Source of the DNA: SSC4 sp964642445
GTDB lineage: Bacteria > Chloroflexota > Anaerolineae > SSC4 > Amarolineaceae
DNA: 39,136 bases
Direction: 5' to 3'
Assembly: GCA_964642445.1 (NCBI GenBank)
Contig: CAZXQZ010000011.1
Location: forward strand, 1-39,136
Part shown: positions 31,668-39,136 of the stretch, piece by piece
Numbering within the stretch: position 1 is the stretch's first letter
Layout of the letters: every line of letters starts with the position of its first letter
Position numbers and translations under genes: made by a program
The notes under the pieces: model-generated
Seen by the model: the letters and a program-made list of their open reading frames with translations, nothing else
What the model was told of the DNA's origin: nothing
The model's database searches: none

Positions 31668-34598
31668 TCAGGGTTCGTCTTTCGGATGACCCAACGCGTC
31701 GATCATGTACGATACGCTGCCCAATACCGCCAGGCAGATCGCAAGTTCGAACAAAAAGGCCGAGCTCAGGGCAAAACCACGCGGCAGCGGCAACCCCAGC
31801 AACCGGCCAAAGTCAACCGGCGCCAGGACACTGCCGGTCAGCAGGGCCGCGACGGCACCGGTCGCCATGGCCAACAGCAGGCCACCGGCGATCAGCCGCA
31901 CCGGTCGCAGCCAGGGCAGCCGGCGCCTGGTCTCGGCATAGCCCATCGTCACATACCAGAACGCCACGCCCAGGCCCATGATGACGCCGGCCGTAAATCC
32001 ATCACCCGGCTGGTCGTGACCGTACATGACATGGGTGATGCCGATCATCATGGACAGTGGCAGAACGGCATACGCCAGGGCATGGATGAAGGGCGATGTC
32101 TCACGACCGGTGACGCCGAACGTAGGCAGGCTGCGCGCATGACCTGGCGGCGGTTGAGCCACCTGATCGCCCGCCGCGCGGGCGACATAACGCAAGAGGG
32201 TATACACACCCATTCCTGCTATAGCAAAGACGACAATCTCCAGCAGGGTGTCGAACGCCCGGAAATCGATCACGATGGCGCCCACGATGTCCGTGGCCCC
32301 GGCCAGGGTTTTGGCGTTGGCCTCGTAGTACGGTGTGACCTGGCTCGGTCGTGGCTGCGATGCCAGGGCAATCAGGGTCAGGAAACCGACCACCACGCCG
32401 GCTCCGGCAGCCAGCACGATATCGCGCAGCAGGTTGCTGCGGGTCTGCCGAAACGTGTATAGATGGGCCAGGGAGCGCAGGCGGCGCGGCAGGCGGGTCA
32501 GCGCCAGGATGAGGATCACCGCCGACAGAATGTCGACCACTACCTGCACCAGGGCCACGTCTGGTGCCGGTGCCAGCACGAACAGGACAGCCACACCAAG
32601 GCCTGCCGCGCTGAGCGCCACCACTGCGGCAATATCGCGCCGCAGCGCAATCGTCGCCAGCGCAGCGCCCAGGACAACAAATGCGGCAAAACTGCGCAGG
32701 ACGACAATCTCGTCGGCCAGGCTGAGCGCCGGCATGTCCAGCCGGTAGCTCAGATCCCACAACTGCGTCTGCGTCACGCTCACCGCCGCAACCAGCATGA
32801 TCAACACGGCGACCAGCATGATCGACAGGTAAGTGCGCAGTTTGCCACCCTGCAGCCGCGTCGCCCACCCGGCGCCGCGATCGACCGCCGCCAGGGTGGC
32901 GACGTATACCTGCTGGAAACCCCAGCGGTCGCCCGTGTGCGACATCCATGCCCGCAGGGGATGGCGCAAGCCGAAGAGGACCAGACCCAGGCTGACGGTG
33001 ACCACTGACAGCACAAACGGGACGTTGAGACCCGTCCAGAGGGCCAGGGACACCTTGACCGTATCTCCGTAGGCATCCTGGGCTGCATGGGCCAGGAAAT
33101 CGGCCAGCGGCTGTGGCTCGGGCGCCAGGCCAATCAACAGAGACAGGGCGGCCGGGATCGCGGGGGCCAGCAGCATCCCCCACGCCGCCTCGTGGCCACG
33201 AATCGCCGGATCGCGCGGGGTGCCCAAAAACGTATCCCAGACAAAGAGCCCGGCCTGGGCCAGCAGTAATGCGCCGGCGGCCACCGCCGCGGTAGTCATC
33301 AGATTTCCAACCAGGGGCGGTAGGCTGGGGTGGGTTGCCGTGGCCAGCAGCGTCTCTTTGGCCAGAAAGCCCACCATCGGTGGCAGCCCCGCCATAGACA
33401 GGCCGGCCACAACGGCGATGACCCATGACACGGGCATCGTGCGGCGCAGTCCGCCCAAACGCGTCAGATCGCGCGTGCCAGTCGCGTGGTCGACGATGCC
33501 CGCCACCATGAACAGGGTGCTCTTGTAGAGGGCATGGGCGACAACGGCGACGACCAAAGCCTTGAACGCGTTGGCGACATCCTGACCAATCATGGCCATC
33601 ATGACACCGAGCTGGCTGATTGTGGAATAGGCCAGAAGCGCCTTCAGGTCATTCTGTTTCAGGCCCAGGTAAGCGCCCACCAGCATGGTCAGTAAACCAA
33701 AACCGGTCAGCAAGAAGAACCAGAGCTCGGTGAAACCCAGGGCCGGGTTGAGGCGCGCCATCAGATAGATGCCCGCCTTGACCATCGTCGCCGAGTGGAG
33801 AAAAGCACTGGCAGGTGTCGGTGCCGTCATGGCGCGCGGGAGCCAGATGTGGGCAGGGGACTGGGCGCTCTTGGTGAAAGCACCGAAGGCCACCAGCATG
33901 AGCATGATCGGGTAGATGGCGCTGCTGCGCAGTGCGTCACCACGGGTGAGGATGGTCGTGAAGGTCGTATCACCGGCGACCGACGCCACCATCAAGAGGC
34001 CGGCCAACAGGGCAATGCCGCCCCCACCGGTGATCAACAGGGCCTGGAACGCACCCTGGCGCGCGGCGGCATCCTTCGTCTTGTAAGCCACCAACAGAAA
34101 CGATGTGATGCTGGTGCCTTCCCAGAATATGAACAACGTTACGATGTCACCGGCCATGACCAGGCCCAGCATACAAAACATGAAGAGCAAGAGGTAGACC
34201 AGGAAACGACCGTGCTCATTACCCGGCTGGCTGCCGGCAGCGGACGAATCTGTCCTGAAATAGTAGCCTGAATAAATCACAATCAGGGCGCCAATCCCGC
34301 TCACGAGCAGGGCAAACAGCGCGCTGAGTTGGTCGAAATAGAGACCCAAGCTGAGCCCCAATGATGGCAGCCACTCGAACTGCCATTCCAGAGCCGAGCC
34401 TGAAGGGATGCGGGGTATCAGCAGCAGCAGGGTCACAAAAGCACCGAGCGGTGCCAGGGCCAGGAGCCAGCATAGGCGCGCGAAGGACAGCCGGCCAACC
34501 TGGAGTGCCCGCCCAACGAGGGCTGCCATGGTTGCCGCGGCCAGGATAATGATTGGAGGAACGATGAGCAAAGGGGCTGTCATGATTTGGGTCCGCAT
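31668..34598 (-). CDS. mnhA: Fused Mrp/Mnh antiporter subunits A and B (976 aa)
   Basis: The first about 770 residues are MnhA/MrpA, the NuoL-like subunit: DIVTLFIFWEGTSITSFLLV (conserved Glu), AQSPAHIWLPRAMTAPTPAS followed by AFLHSATMVKAGIYLMAR (conserved Lys), and LLAYSTISQLGVMMAMIG. The region about 620-770 contains the MbhD/MbhE-like small-subunit segments usual in MrpA. Residues about 835-960 are MnhB: FIHALAYAVLPLSMMIGITH, then GHDQPGDGFTAGVIMGLGVA and FLFELAICLAVLGSVSYMID. Fusion of A and B is known in some Mrp systems. The start is uncertain: ATG 34598 or ATG 34583, neither with a clear ribosome binding site. It heads the operon. Confidence 0.93.
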   Translation of the reverse strand: MRTQIMTAPLLIVPPIIILAAATMAALVGRALQVGRLSFARLCWLLALAPLGAFVTLLLLIPRIPSGSALEWQFEWLPSLGLSLGLYFDQLSALFALLVSGIGALIVIYSGYYFRTDSSAAGSQPGNEHGRFLVYLLLFMFCMLGLVMAGDIVTLFIFWEGTSITSFLLVAYKTKDAAARQGAFQALLITGGGGIALLAGLLMVASVAGDTTFTTILTRGDALRSSAIYPIMLMLVAFGAFTKSAQSPAHIWLPRAMTAPTPASAFLHSATMVKAGIYLMARLNPALGFTELWFFLLTGFGLLTMLVGAYLGLKQNDLKALLAYSTISQLGVMMAMIGQDVANAFKALVVAVVAHALYKSTLFMVAGIVDHATGTRDLTRLGGLRRTMPVSWVIAVVAGLSMAGLPPMVGFLAKETLLATATHPSLPPLVGNLMTTAAVAAGALLLAQAGLFVWDTFLGTPRDPAIRGHEAAWGMLLAPAIPAALSLLIGLAPEPQPLADFLAHAAQDAYGDTVKVSLALWTGLNVPFVLSVVTVSLGLVLFGLRHPLRAWMSHTGDRWGFQQVYVATLAAVDRGAGWATRLQGGKLRTYLSIMLVAVLIMLVAAVSVTQTQLWDLSYRLDMPALSLADEIVVLRSFAAFVVLGAALATIALRRDIAAVVALSAAGLGVAVLFVLAPAPDVALVQVVVDILSAVILILALTRLPRRLRSLAHLYTFRQTRSNLLRDIVLAAGAGVVVGFLTLIALASQPRPSQVTPYYEANAKTLAGATDIVGAIVIDFRAFDTLLEIVVFAIAGMGVYTLLRYVARAAGDQVAQPPPGHARSLPTFGVTGRETSPFIHALAYAVLPLSMMIGITHVMYGHDQPGDGFTAGVIMGLGVAFWYVTMGYAETRRRLPWLRPVRLIAGGLLLAMATGAVAALLTGSVLAPVDFGRLLGLPLPRGFALSSAFLFELAICLAVLGSVSYMIDALGHPKDEP

Positions 34599-34626
34599 CT
34601 ACGAAACCGGCACGATCACGGGCGTC

Positions 34627-34656
34627 ATTCTAACACAGCGGAGATACAACAGCCAA
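34627..34656 (-). promoter_or_regulatory. Sigma70-type promoter of the Mrp operon
   Basis: On the minus strand TTGGCT (34656-34651), an 18-bp spacer and TAGAAT (34632-34627) end about 28 bp upstream of ATG 34598. The leader would be only about 20-37 nt. Confidence 0.5.
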
Positions 34657-34715
34657 AAGGCCGGTGCGATCGAGATGTGATCTGACGCCAGCCAGCAATG
34701 AGGTAACGTAGAGAT

Positions 34716-34744
34716 TTCACAAAAACATCGATTTGGTGTATGCT
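34716..34744 (+). promoter_or_regulatory. Sigma70-type promoter of the holin-like/phosphatase gene
   Basis: TTCACA (34716-34721, 5/6 consensus), a 17-bp spacer and TATGCT (34739-34744, 4/6) lie about 110 bp before ATG 34857. The leader between them shows no clear structure. Confidence 0.5.
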
Positions 34745-34856
34745 TAATGCCAGTCAGAAACAAACCCTACCGCCTGCGATGAGTTTAGGAGCAACCTCAG
34801 CGCTCCCAAATGCCCAGAACGCATAGAATAATCCAGGCCTCGAAAGGAAACGCCTC

Positions 34857-37547
34857 ATGACCAATGCCGTCCGCAGTGTCGTTCGTACACTAGTGCGTCT
34901 TGCCATACTCTGGTTGGTGGATGCCATTTCGCTCTGGGGAACGTCCCTCATCCTGCCCGGTGTCATGCTCGAGGATGTCGGCACGACACCATCCTGGATG
35001 GTGGCCATCTCGGCGGCGTTGCTGCTGGCCATCGTCAACCTGTTGATCCGTCCCCTCATTCTGCTGATTGCGCGGCCCCTGGGCTGGATTGCGTTGTTCG
35101 TCATTGGCTTCCTGGTCAACGCGCTGGCGTTATGGATCACGGCGAACCTGCTGCCCGGCTTCAGCGTCACGTTCCTGGGCGCCATCCTGGGCGGTATCGT
35201 CTTTGCCATCTTCAACGCCATTCTGACCGGCATTCTGGAAGTCGATGAGGAAGGCTCCCTGTATCAGAACCGGGCCGAGCAGCTGGCAGCACGCAGTCCA
35301 TTCGCCAGTGCCAGCGAACCGGGGCGCGGCCTGGTCATGATGGAGATCGATGGCCTCAGCTATCACCACCTCAAACGAGCCATGGCCGACGGTCTGATGC
35401 CCACCCTCAAGCAGATGACCGACGAGGAAGGCTACGTTCTGAGCCACGTCGACTGCGGCATCCCGTCGCAGACCTCGGCCTGCCAGGCCGGTATCATGTT
35501 CGGCGACAACTACGACATCCCGGCCTTCCGCTGGTTCGATAAGACACAGCAGAAGCTGATCGTCTCGGGCAAGGATGCCGCCGAGTTGAACGCCCGCTAC
35601 GCCAAAGGCAACGGCCTGATGCGCGGCGGTTCCAGCATCGACAACATGCTCAACGGTGATGCCGAGAAGTCGATGCTGACGATGGCCGACCTGATGACGG
35701 CCGACGCGGAACAGAGCAAACGGCGCGCCGAAGATGTGCGCCTGCTGATGCTCAACCCCTACTTTCTCACGCGCACGATCGCCCTCTTCCTGGGCACCGT
35801 CATCCGCGAGCTGTGGGAAGGCTGGCAGCAGCGCCGCGCCGATGTGCAGCCGCGGCTCAACCGAACGGCCCATTTTTATCCGTTCATACGTGCCGCGACC
35901 TCCGTGCTCGTACGCGACATTGCGGCCAACCTGACGATTCTCGACATCATGCGCGGCGCACCCTCGATTTATGTCACCTGGCCCGGTTACGACGAAGTAG
36001 CCCATCATTCGGGACCGTGGACGAGCGATGCCCTTGGCGAGATCAAACGTTACGACCGGGTTATTGCCCGTGTGCGCCGCGTGATCAAAGAAAAAGCACC
36101 CCGTCCCTACGACCTGATCCTGCTCTCCGACCATGGTCAGTCCTTCGGGCCAACCTTCAAGATGCGTTACGGTCTGTCGATCAAGGAGTACATCGAGCAG
36201 CTCCTGCCATCAGGCACCGCCGTTTCGACGTCGATGGGCGGCGACACGGGTGTCGTTTCGCTGACCGCGGTGGGCGCCGAGTTGAGCAACGTGCAGAGCC
36301 AGGGTGGTGGCGCCATGGGCAACTCGGTTGCCAAACAAGGCCAAAAGCTGATCGACCGCGGCGTCAAGGCACAGGAAGCGCCGGTGGAGGACAAACCGGC
36401 GCAGGTGACAGCCTTTGGCAGCGGTAACCTGGCCCAGGTCTACTTCGACCTCTACCCGCGCAAGATCACACTCGGCGAGCTCAATACCGCCTATCCCGGT
36501 ATGGTCGACGCCCTGGTGCAGCACGAAGGGATTGGCCTGGTGTGCGGTTACCTGGACGATGGCACACCGGTGGCTATCGGCAAAAACGGGCAGCGCAACC
36601 TGCACAGCGACGAGATCACCGGTGAAGACCCGCTCAAGATGTATGCCCCAAGCCAGGGTTATGGGGTGGCTTCGGTGGAAAAGCGGGCCTGGCAGGTACG
36701 CCGGGTGATGGATTTCCCCCACGCCGGCGACTTGATGGTACTCAGCACCGTCTACCCCGATGGCACGGTCGCGGCACTCGAGGAATTGATCGGCAGCCAC
36801 GGTGGCATCGGCGGCGAGCAGACCGACGCGTTCATCTTCCACCCACCCGACCTGGTGGTGCCGGATACGCGCAACTCAACCGACGTCTTCACCATCCTTA
36901 ACAACCACCGTGGTACGCCGGTACCCCCGCCACCGGCTGTGGCCGAAAAACAGCCGGGTGACTGGGCACCCAATAACCTGGCACAGGGTATCGGCCAGGT
37001 GCGGACCTGGGTGGGCCGTGCCTTGCGCTGTATCGTGCTCGACCGCGATGCCTTCAAGGAAGTCGTCGGCGACCGTTTGATGACAGGGCCCGCGCTCCTG
37101 ATCGGCCTGGTCACCGTACTGCTGCGCCTGTTCACGGCGCAGGTAGACGTCAGGCCAACTGTCGTCGACACCATTGCCGCCATTGTGATCTGGTTTGTGA
37201 TGGTGGCCGTCATCTATGCCGCCGGCTACCTGCTCACCCGACGCGGTACCTTTACCAAAACCCTGCGTGCCGTCGGTTTCGCCAATGCGGTCTACGTCCT
37301 GCAGCTGCTGACGCTGTGGCAGCCGATTGCCTCGGCGGTGCACGCCCTGGCATTGGTGCTGGGTTTCCTGGCCGTGTGGATGGGCGCATCGACCGCCCAC
37401 CAAACCCGGGGGTGGCGCACGATCGTATTACCCATTGTGATGATCCTGACGTTGGTTGTAGGTTCACTGATCATTACCGTGCTGCTTGCCGGGGGCAGGT
37501 TCACCATCAATGCACTGATGGCTGACTTCGGCATCACGCTGCAGTAG
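34857..37547 (+). CDS. Three-part membrane protein: holin-4-like, alkaline-phosphatase-superfamily, Yip1-like (896 aa)
   Basis: ATG 34857 follows AAAGGAAACG. Residues 1-135 contain four helices matching the Phage_holin_4_2-type bacterial membrane family (LLAIVNLLIRPLILLIARPL, then FVIGFLVNALALWITANLLP). Residues about 155-690 are a phosphodiesterase or phosphatase of the alkaline phosphatase superfamily: MMEIDGLSYHHLKRAMADGL with D165, SQTSACQAGIMFG (Thr/Ser nucleophile region), WPGYDEVAHHSG with D379 and H383, LLSDHGQSFGP with D425 and H426, and GSHGGIGG with H648. This is a complete-looking two-metal site. Residues about 725-896 resemble a Yip1-type domain (LDRDAFKEVVGDRLMTGPAL) with about five helices. 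It probably hydrolyses a phosphodiester substrate at the membrane; the topology places the catalytic part after an even number of helices. The substrate is unknown. The N-terminal domain does not make it a phage gene. Confidence 0.82.
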   Translation: MTNAVRSVVRTLVRLAILWLVDAISLWGTSLILPGVMLEDVGTTPSWMVAISAALLLAIVNLLIRPLILLIARPLGWIALFVIGFLVNALALWITANLLPGFSVTFLGAILGGIVFAIFNAILTGILEVDEEGSLYQNRAEQLAARSPFASASEPGRGLVMMEIDGLSYHHLKRAMADGLMPTLKQMTDEEGYVLSHVDCGIPSQTSACQAGIMFGDNYDIPAFRWFDKTQQKLIVSGKDAAELNARYAKGNGLMRGGSSIDNMLNGDAEKSMLTMADLMTADAEQSKRRAEDVRLLMLNPYFLTRTIALFLGTVIRELWEGWQQRRADVQPRLNRTAHFYPFIRAATSVLVRDIAANLTILDIMRGAPSIYVTWPGYDEVAHHSGPWTSDALGEIKRYDRVIARVRRVIKEKAPRPYDLILLSDHGQSFGPTFKMRYGLSIKEYIEQLLPSGTAVSTSMGGDTGVVSLTAVGAELSNVQSQGGGAMGNSVAKQGQKLIDRGVKAQEAPVEDKPAQVTAFGSGNLAQVYFDLYPRKITLGELNTAYPGMVDALVQHEGIGLVCGYLDDGTPVAIGKNGQRNLHSDEITGEDPLKMYAPSQGYGVASVEKRAWQVRRVMDFPHAGDLMVLSTVYPDGTVAALEELIGSHGGIGGEQTDAFIFHPPDLVVPDTRNSTDVFTILNNHRGTPVPPPPAVAEKQPGDWAPNNLAQGIGQVRTWVGRALRCIVLDRDAFKEVVGDRLMTGPALLIGLVTVLLRLFTAQVDVRPTVVDTIAAIVIWFVMVAVIYAAGYLLTRRGTFTKTLRAVGFANAVYVLQLLTLWQPIASAVHALALVLGFLAVWMGASTAHQTRGWRTIVLPIVMILTLVVGSLIITVLLAGGRFTINALMADFGITLQ

Positions 37548-37563
37548 GAGTACCGTCCCAACC

Positions 37564-38430
37564 GTGACCGCTGTAACCGATTCAATGGATGACGACCAGG
37601 CAACCGCCAACGAGCAGCGGCGCCTGGTCGTCAACGCCAACTACGAGCTGTTCGTCATCTCATTGACGATCTTGCAGGTGATCAATGCATTCCTGTGGCT
37701 GCTGCTGCGCACCCCACAGGAGCAGCAGGTGATCGCGATCATTGCGCCGGCCATCTCGCTCTTTCTGATCATCGACGCCTGTTACCGGCTGTACAAAGCA
37801 CCGGTCCGGCGCCGTTTTCTGGGACAGTTTCGTGGCTGGCTCGTCTTCCTGGGCAGTCTGCCGGTGCCATTCCTGGCCGCATTCCGCCTGCTCTGGTACT
37901 GGTGGATGATGCGTAACATGCACCGGCCCGATTTCACCAGGGTGGGTGAGCTGGTCATCGAGCGACGCGCCCAGAGCACCCTGCTGGTTGTGATTCTGGC
38001 CGCGATCGTCGTCCTCCAGGTGGCCGGTGTTCTGATTCTGCGGGCCGAGTCATCTGACCCCAATGCTAACATCCAGACGGCAAGCGACGCCATCTGGTGG
38101 ACCGTGGTGACCGTGGCCACGGTGGGCTACGGTGACAAATACCCGATCACTAACCCGGGCCGGATCGTGGGTGTCCTGGTGATGATCGTGGGTGTTGGGC
38201 TTTTCAGCGTCTTGACCAGCTTCATGGCGCAGTGGTTTTTGCGCAGCCGGGCGCGCAATGACGAGGCACGACAGCAGCCAACCGCAGAAGGGCTGGAAAA
38301 CGGTGTTCTAGCGGCCAAACTGGACGCGCTGGCCGCCCGGTTCGAGGACCCCGAAGCCGTACGTCGCATCGACCTGGCTGAACTGCACAACCGCCTGGCA
38401 GAGATCGAGAAGAAACTGGACCGCGGATAA
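37564..38430 (+). CDS. Potassium channel family protein (288 aa)
   Basis: A membrane protein with N-terminal helices (LFVISLTILQVINAFLWLLL, then IIAPAISLFLIIDACYRLYK), a basic linker (APVRRRFLGQFRGWL), and a C-terminal pore module. The pore module consists of LLVVILAAIVVLQVAGVLIL, a pore helix ASDAIWWTVVTVATV and the selectivity filter VGYGD (G188-D191), followed by IVGVLVMIVGVGLFSVLTSF. The cytosolic C-terminus (LAELHNRLAEIEKKLDRG) is predicted to form a coiled coil, which could help tetramerise the channel. The S4-type arginine ladder of voltage sensors is not obvious, although FLAAFRLLWYWWMMRNMHRP has a few basic residues. The GTG start at 37564 is 16 bp after the previous gene; ATG 37585 is an alternative. 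It likely conducts K+. Confidence 0.88.
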   Translation: MTAVTDSMDDDQATANEQRRLVVNANYELFVISLTILQVINAFLWLLLRTPQEQQVIAIIAPAISLFLIIDACYRLYKAPVRRRFLGQFRGWLVFLGSLPVPFLAAFRLLWYWWMMRNMHRPDFTRVGELVIERRAQSTLLVVILAAIVVLQVAGVLILRAESSDPNANIQTASDAIWWTVVTVATVGYGDKYPITNPGRIVGVLVMIVGVGLFSVLTSFMAQWFLRSRARNDEARQQPTAEGLENGVLAAKLDALAARFEDPEAVRRIDLAELHNRLAEIEKKLDRG

Positions 38431-38457
38431 CCATCGGCGCAAAGGAGTGACATCAAA

Positions 38458-39136
38458 ATGACAACCGGCGCTTCACCCAGATTATCGACGACCACGATCG
38501 TGATTGGCGCCATCGCCCTGGTGGCCGCACTGCTCTTCATGCTGCCGGCGACAACCGGCGCACTGGGTCTCATCACCAAACCGATCCCCGTATTGTGCAT
38601 GGCGCTGTGGCTGGCACTGCAGCCGGTCAAGGGACGTTTTCAGATGGCGGTGATCGTCGGTCTGCTCTTCGGCGCGGCGGGCGACCTGCTGCTGGAGATC
38701 GGGGACAGCACCTTCATCTTTGGGCTGGTGGCATTCCTGATCGGTCACCTGGCGTACATCTACGCCTTTTTGCAGGACTGCCGGCGGCCGGGTTGGGGTT
38801 GGGCGGTTGTGGCGTACCTTTTCGGCGTGGCCGCCTTCTTCGTGCTCTACCAGGCGGGCAACCTGGGGGCCATGACAGTGCCGGTGGCGGCGTACGTGCT
38901 CGTCATCACCACCATGCTATGGCGCGGCCTGAGCCGGCTCAACGCACCCGGGGTGGCCCCGCTGTCGGGGCGTTGGGGTGCGTTGGGTTCGTTGTCGTTT
39001 ACGATCAGCGACACCGTCCTGGCCTACAGCATGTTCGTAACCCGCTTCGACCTGGCCAGCCTGATCATCATGACGACCTACTGGCTGGGGCAGCTGGGCA
39101 TTACGTTGGCCGCGGCGACACAGACGTCCACAGCAG
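38458..39136 (+). CDS. YhhN/TMEM86 (lysoplasmalogenase-like) membrane protein, 3' end beyond right edge
   Basis: ATG 38458 follows AAAGGAG. The frame is open for 226 codons to the window edge, close to the usual full length of about 210-240 residues, so only a few codons are probably missing. Helices alternate with YhhN motifs: LITKPIPVLCMALWLAL, AVIVGLLFGAAGDLLLEIGD (conserved GD), FIFGLVAFLIGHLAYIYAFL (conserved GH..Y) and ALGSLSFTISDTVLAYSMFV (conserved SD). The animal homologue TMEM86B cleaves the vinyl-ether bond of lysoplasmalogens. The bacterial role is less clear and plasmalogens are not established here, so the activity is uncertain. It follows the potassium channel gene by 27 bp and likely shares its transcript. 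Confidence 0.9.
   Translation, partial: MTTGASPRLSTTTIVIGAIALVAALLFMLPATTGALGLITKPIPVLCMALWLALQPVKGRFQMAVIVGLLFGAAGDLLLEIGDSTFIFGLVAFLIGHLAYIYAFLQDCRRPGWGWAVVAYLFGVAAFFVLYQAGNLGAMTVPVAAYVLVITTMLWRGLSRLNAPGVAPLSGRWGALGSLSFTISDTVLAYSMFVTRFDLASLIIMTTYWLGQLGITLAAATQTSTA

Noticed and set aside
34857..35260. Prophage or lysis cassette suggested by the holin-like domain
   Set aside because: No endolysin, capsid, integrase or other phage gene is nearby, and this holin-type domain is common in chromosomal membrane proteins.
1..39136. tRNA, rRNA, riboswitch or CRISPR array
   Set aside because: No cloverleaf-like sequence, regularly spaced repeats or recognisable riboswitch core was found by reading; the gaps between genes are all under 300 bp. 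A covariance-model scan would be needed to exclude small RNAs.

Overview
The window looks like a chromosome segment from a high-GC Chloroflexota bacterium, most likely of the Anaerolineae/Caldilineae type. This is an inference from secreted proteins with TPTPTP linkers and a C-terminal YLPMMFR-type tail, very large BTAD/AAA/TPR regulators, Asp-box propeller fusions and the high-GC codon choice. No rRNA, tRNA, CRISPR array, integrase or complete transposon was seen.

Left part (1-14.6 kb, minus strand). Genes are read leftward from a divergent promoter region near 14.6 kb: a short MgtC-like membrane protein, a large type I sulfatase (790 aa), the 3' remnant of a HAD phosphatase, a truncated membrane protein, an exported PepD-like Xaa-His dipeptidase, a 105-aa orphan, a 1755-aa secreted mosaic protein (FG-GAP/VCBS repeats, discoidin domain, Ig-like and DUF11-like domains), a secreted Cys-paired protein of unknown function (535 aa) and a DUF1254/DUF1214 protein cut by the left edge. 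Decay is visible: two truncated genes, plus a duplicated gene tail next to a 46-nt palindrome.

Middle (14.7-21.9 kb, plus strand). A 1198-aa SARP/BTAD-AAA-TPR regulator starts just downstream of an 18-bp element made of two CGTGGC hexamers one helical turn apart. The same 18 bp recurs upstream of the secreted mosaic gene, suggesting a shared operator. Next comes an exported protein joining about 14 Asp-box propeller blades to a clan-A glycoside hydrolase barrel.

22.0-27.4 kb (minus strand). One compact operon runs from a good sigma70-type promoter: gatC, gatA (no gatB here), a sugar-nucleotidyltransferase with a left-handed beta-helix, a class I aminotransferase and a GPH-family sugar:cation symporter.

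27.6-28.5 kb. A plus-strand lipoprotein of the intradiol dioxygenase family has the motif that normally opens the domain (TPAQTEGPYYP) at its extreme C-terminus, as in a circular permutation.

28.5-34.6 kb (minus strand). A complete Mrp/Mnh-type cation/proton antiporter operon is present: fused A/B, then C, D, E, F, G. Divergent from it (34.9-39.1 kb, plus strand) are an 896-aa fusion of a holin-4-like membrane domain, an alkaline-phosphatase-superfamily domain and a Yip1-like membrane domain, a two-pore-helix-type potassium channel, and a YhhN/TMEM86 lysoplasmalogenase-like protein cut by the right edge. This right block reads as ion homeostasis and envelope functions. A GATTTTG heptamer repeat ending in GAG marks three gene ends or intergenic sites.
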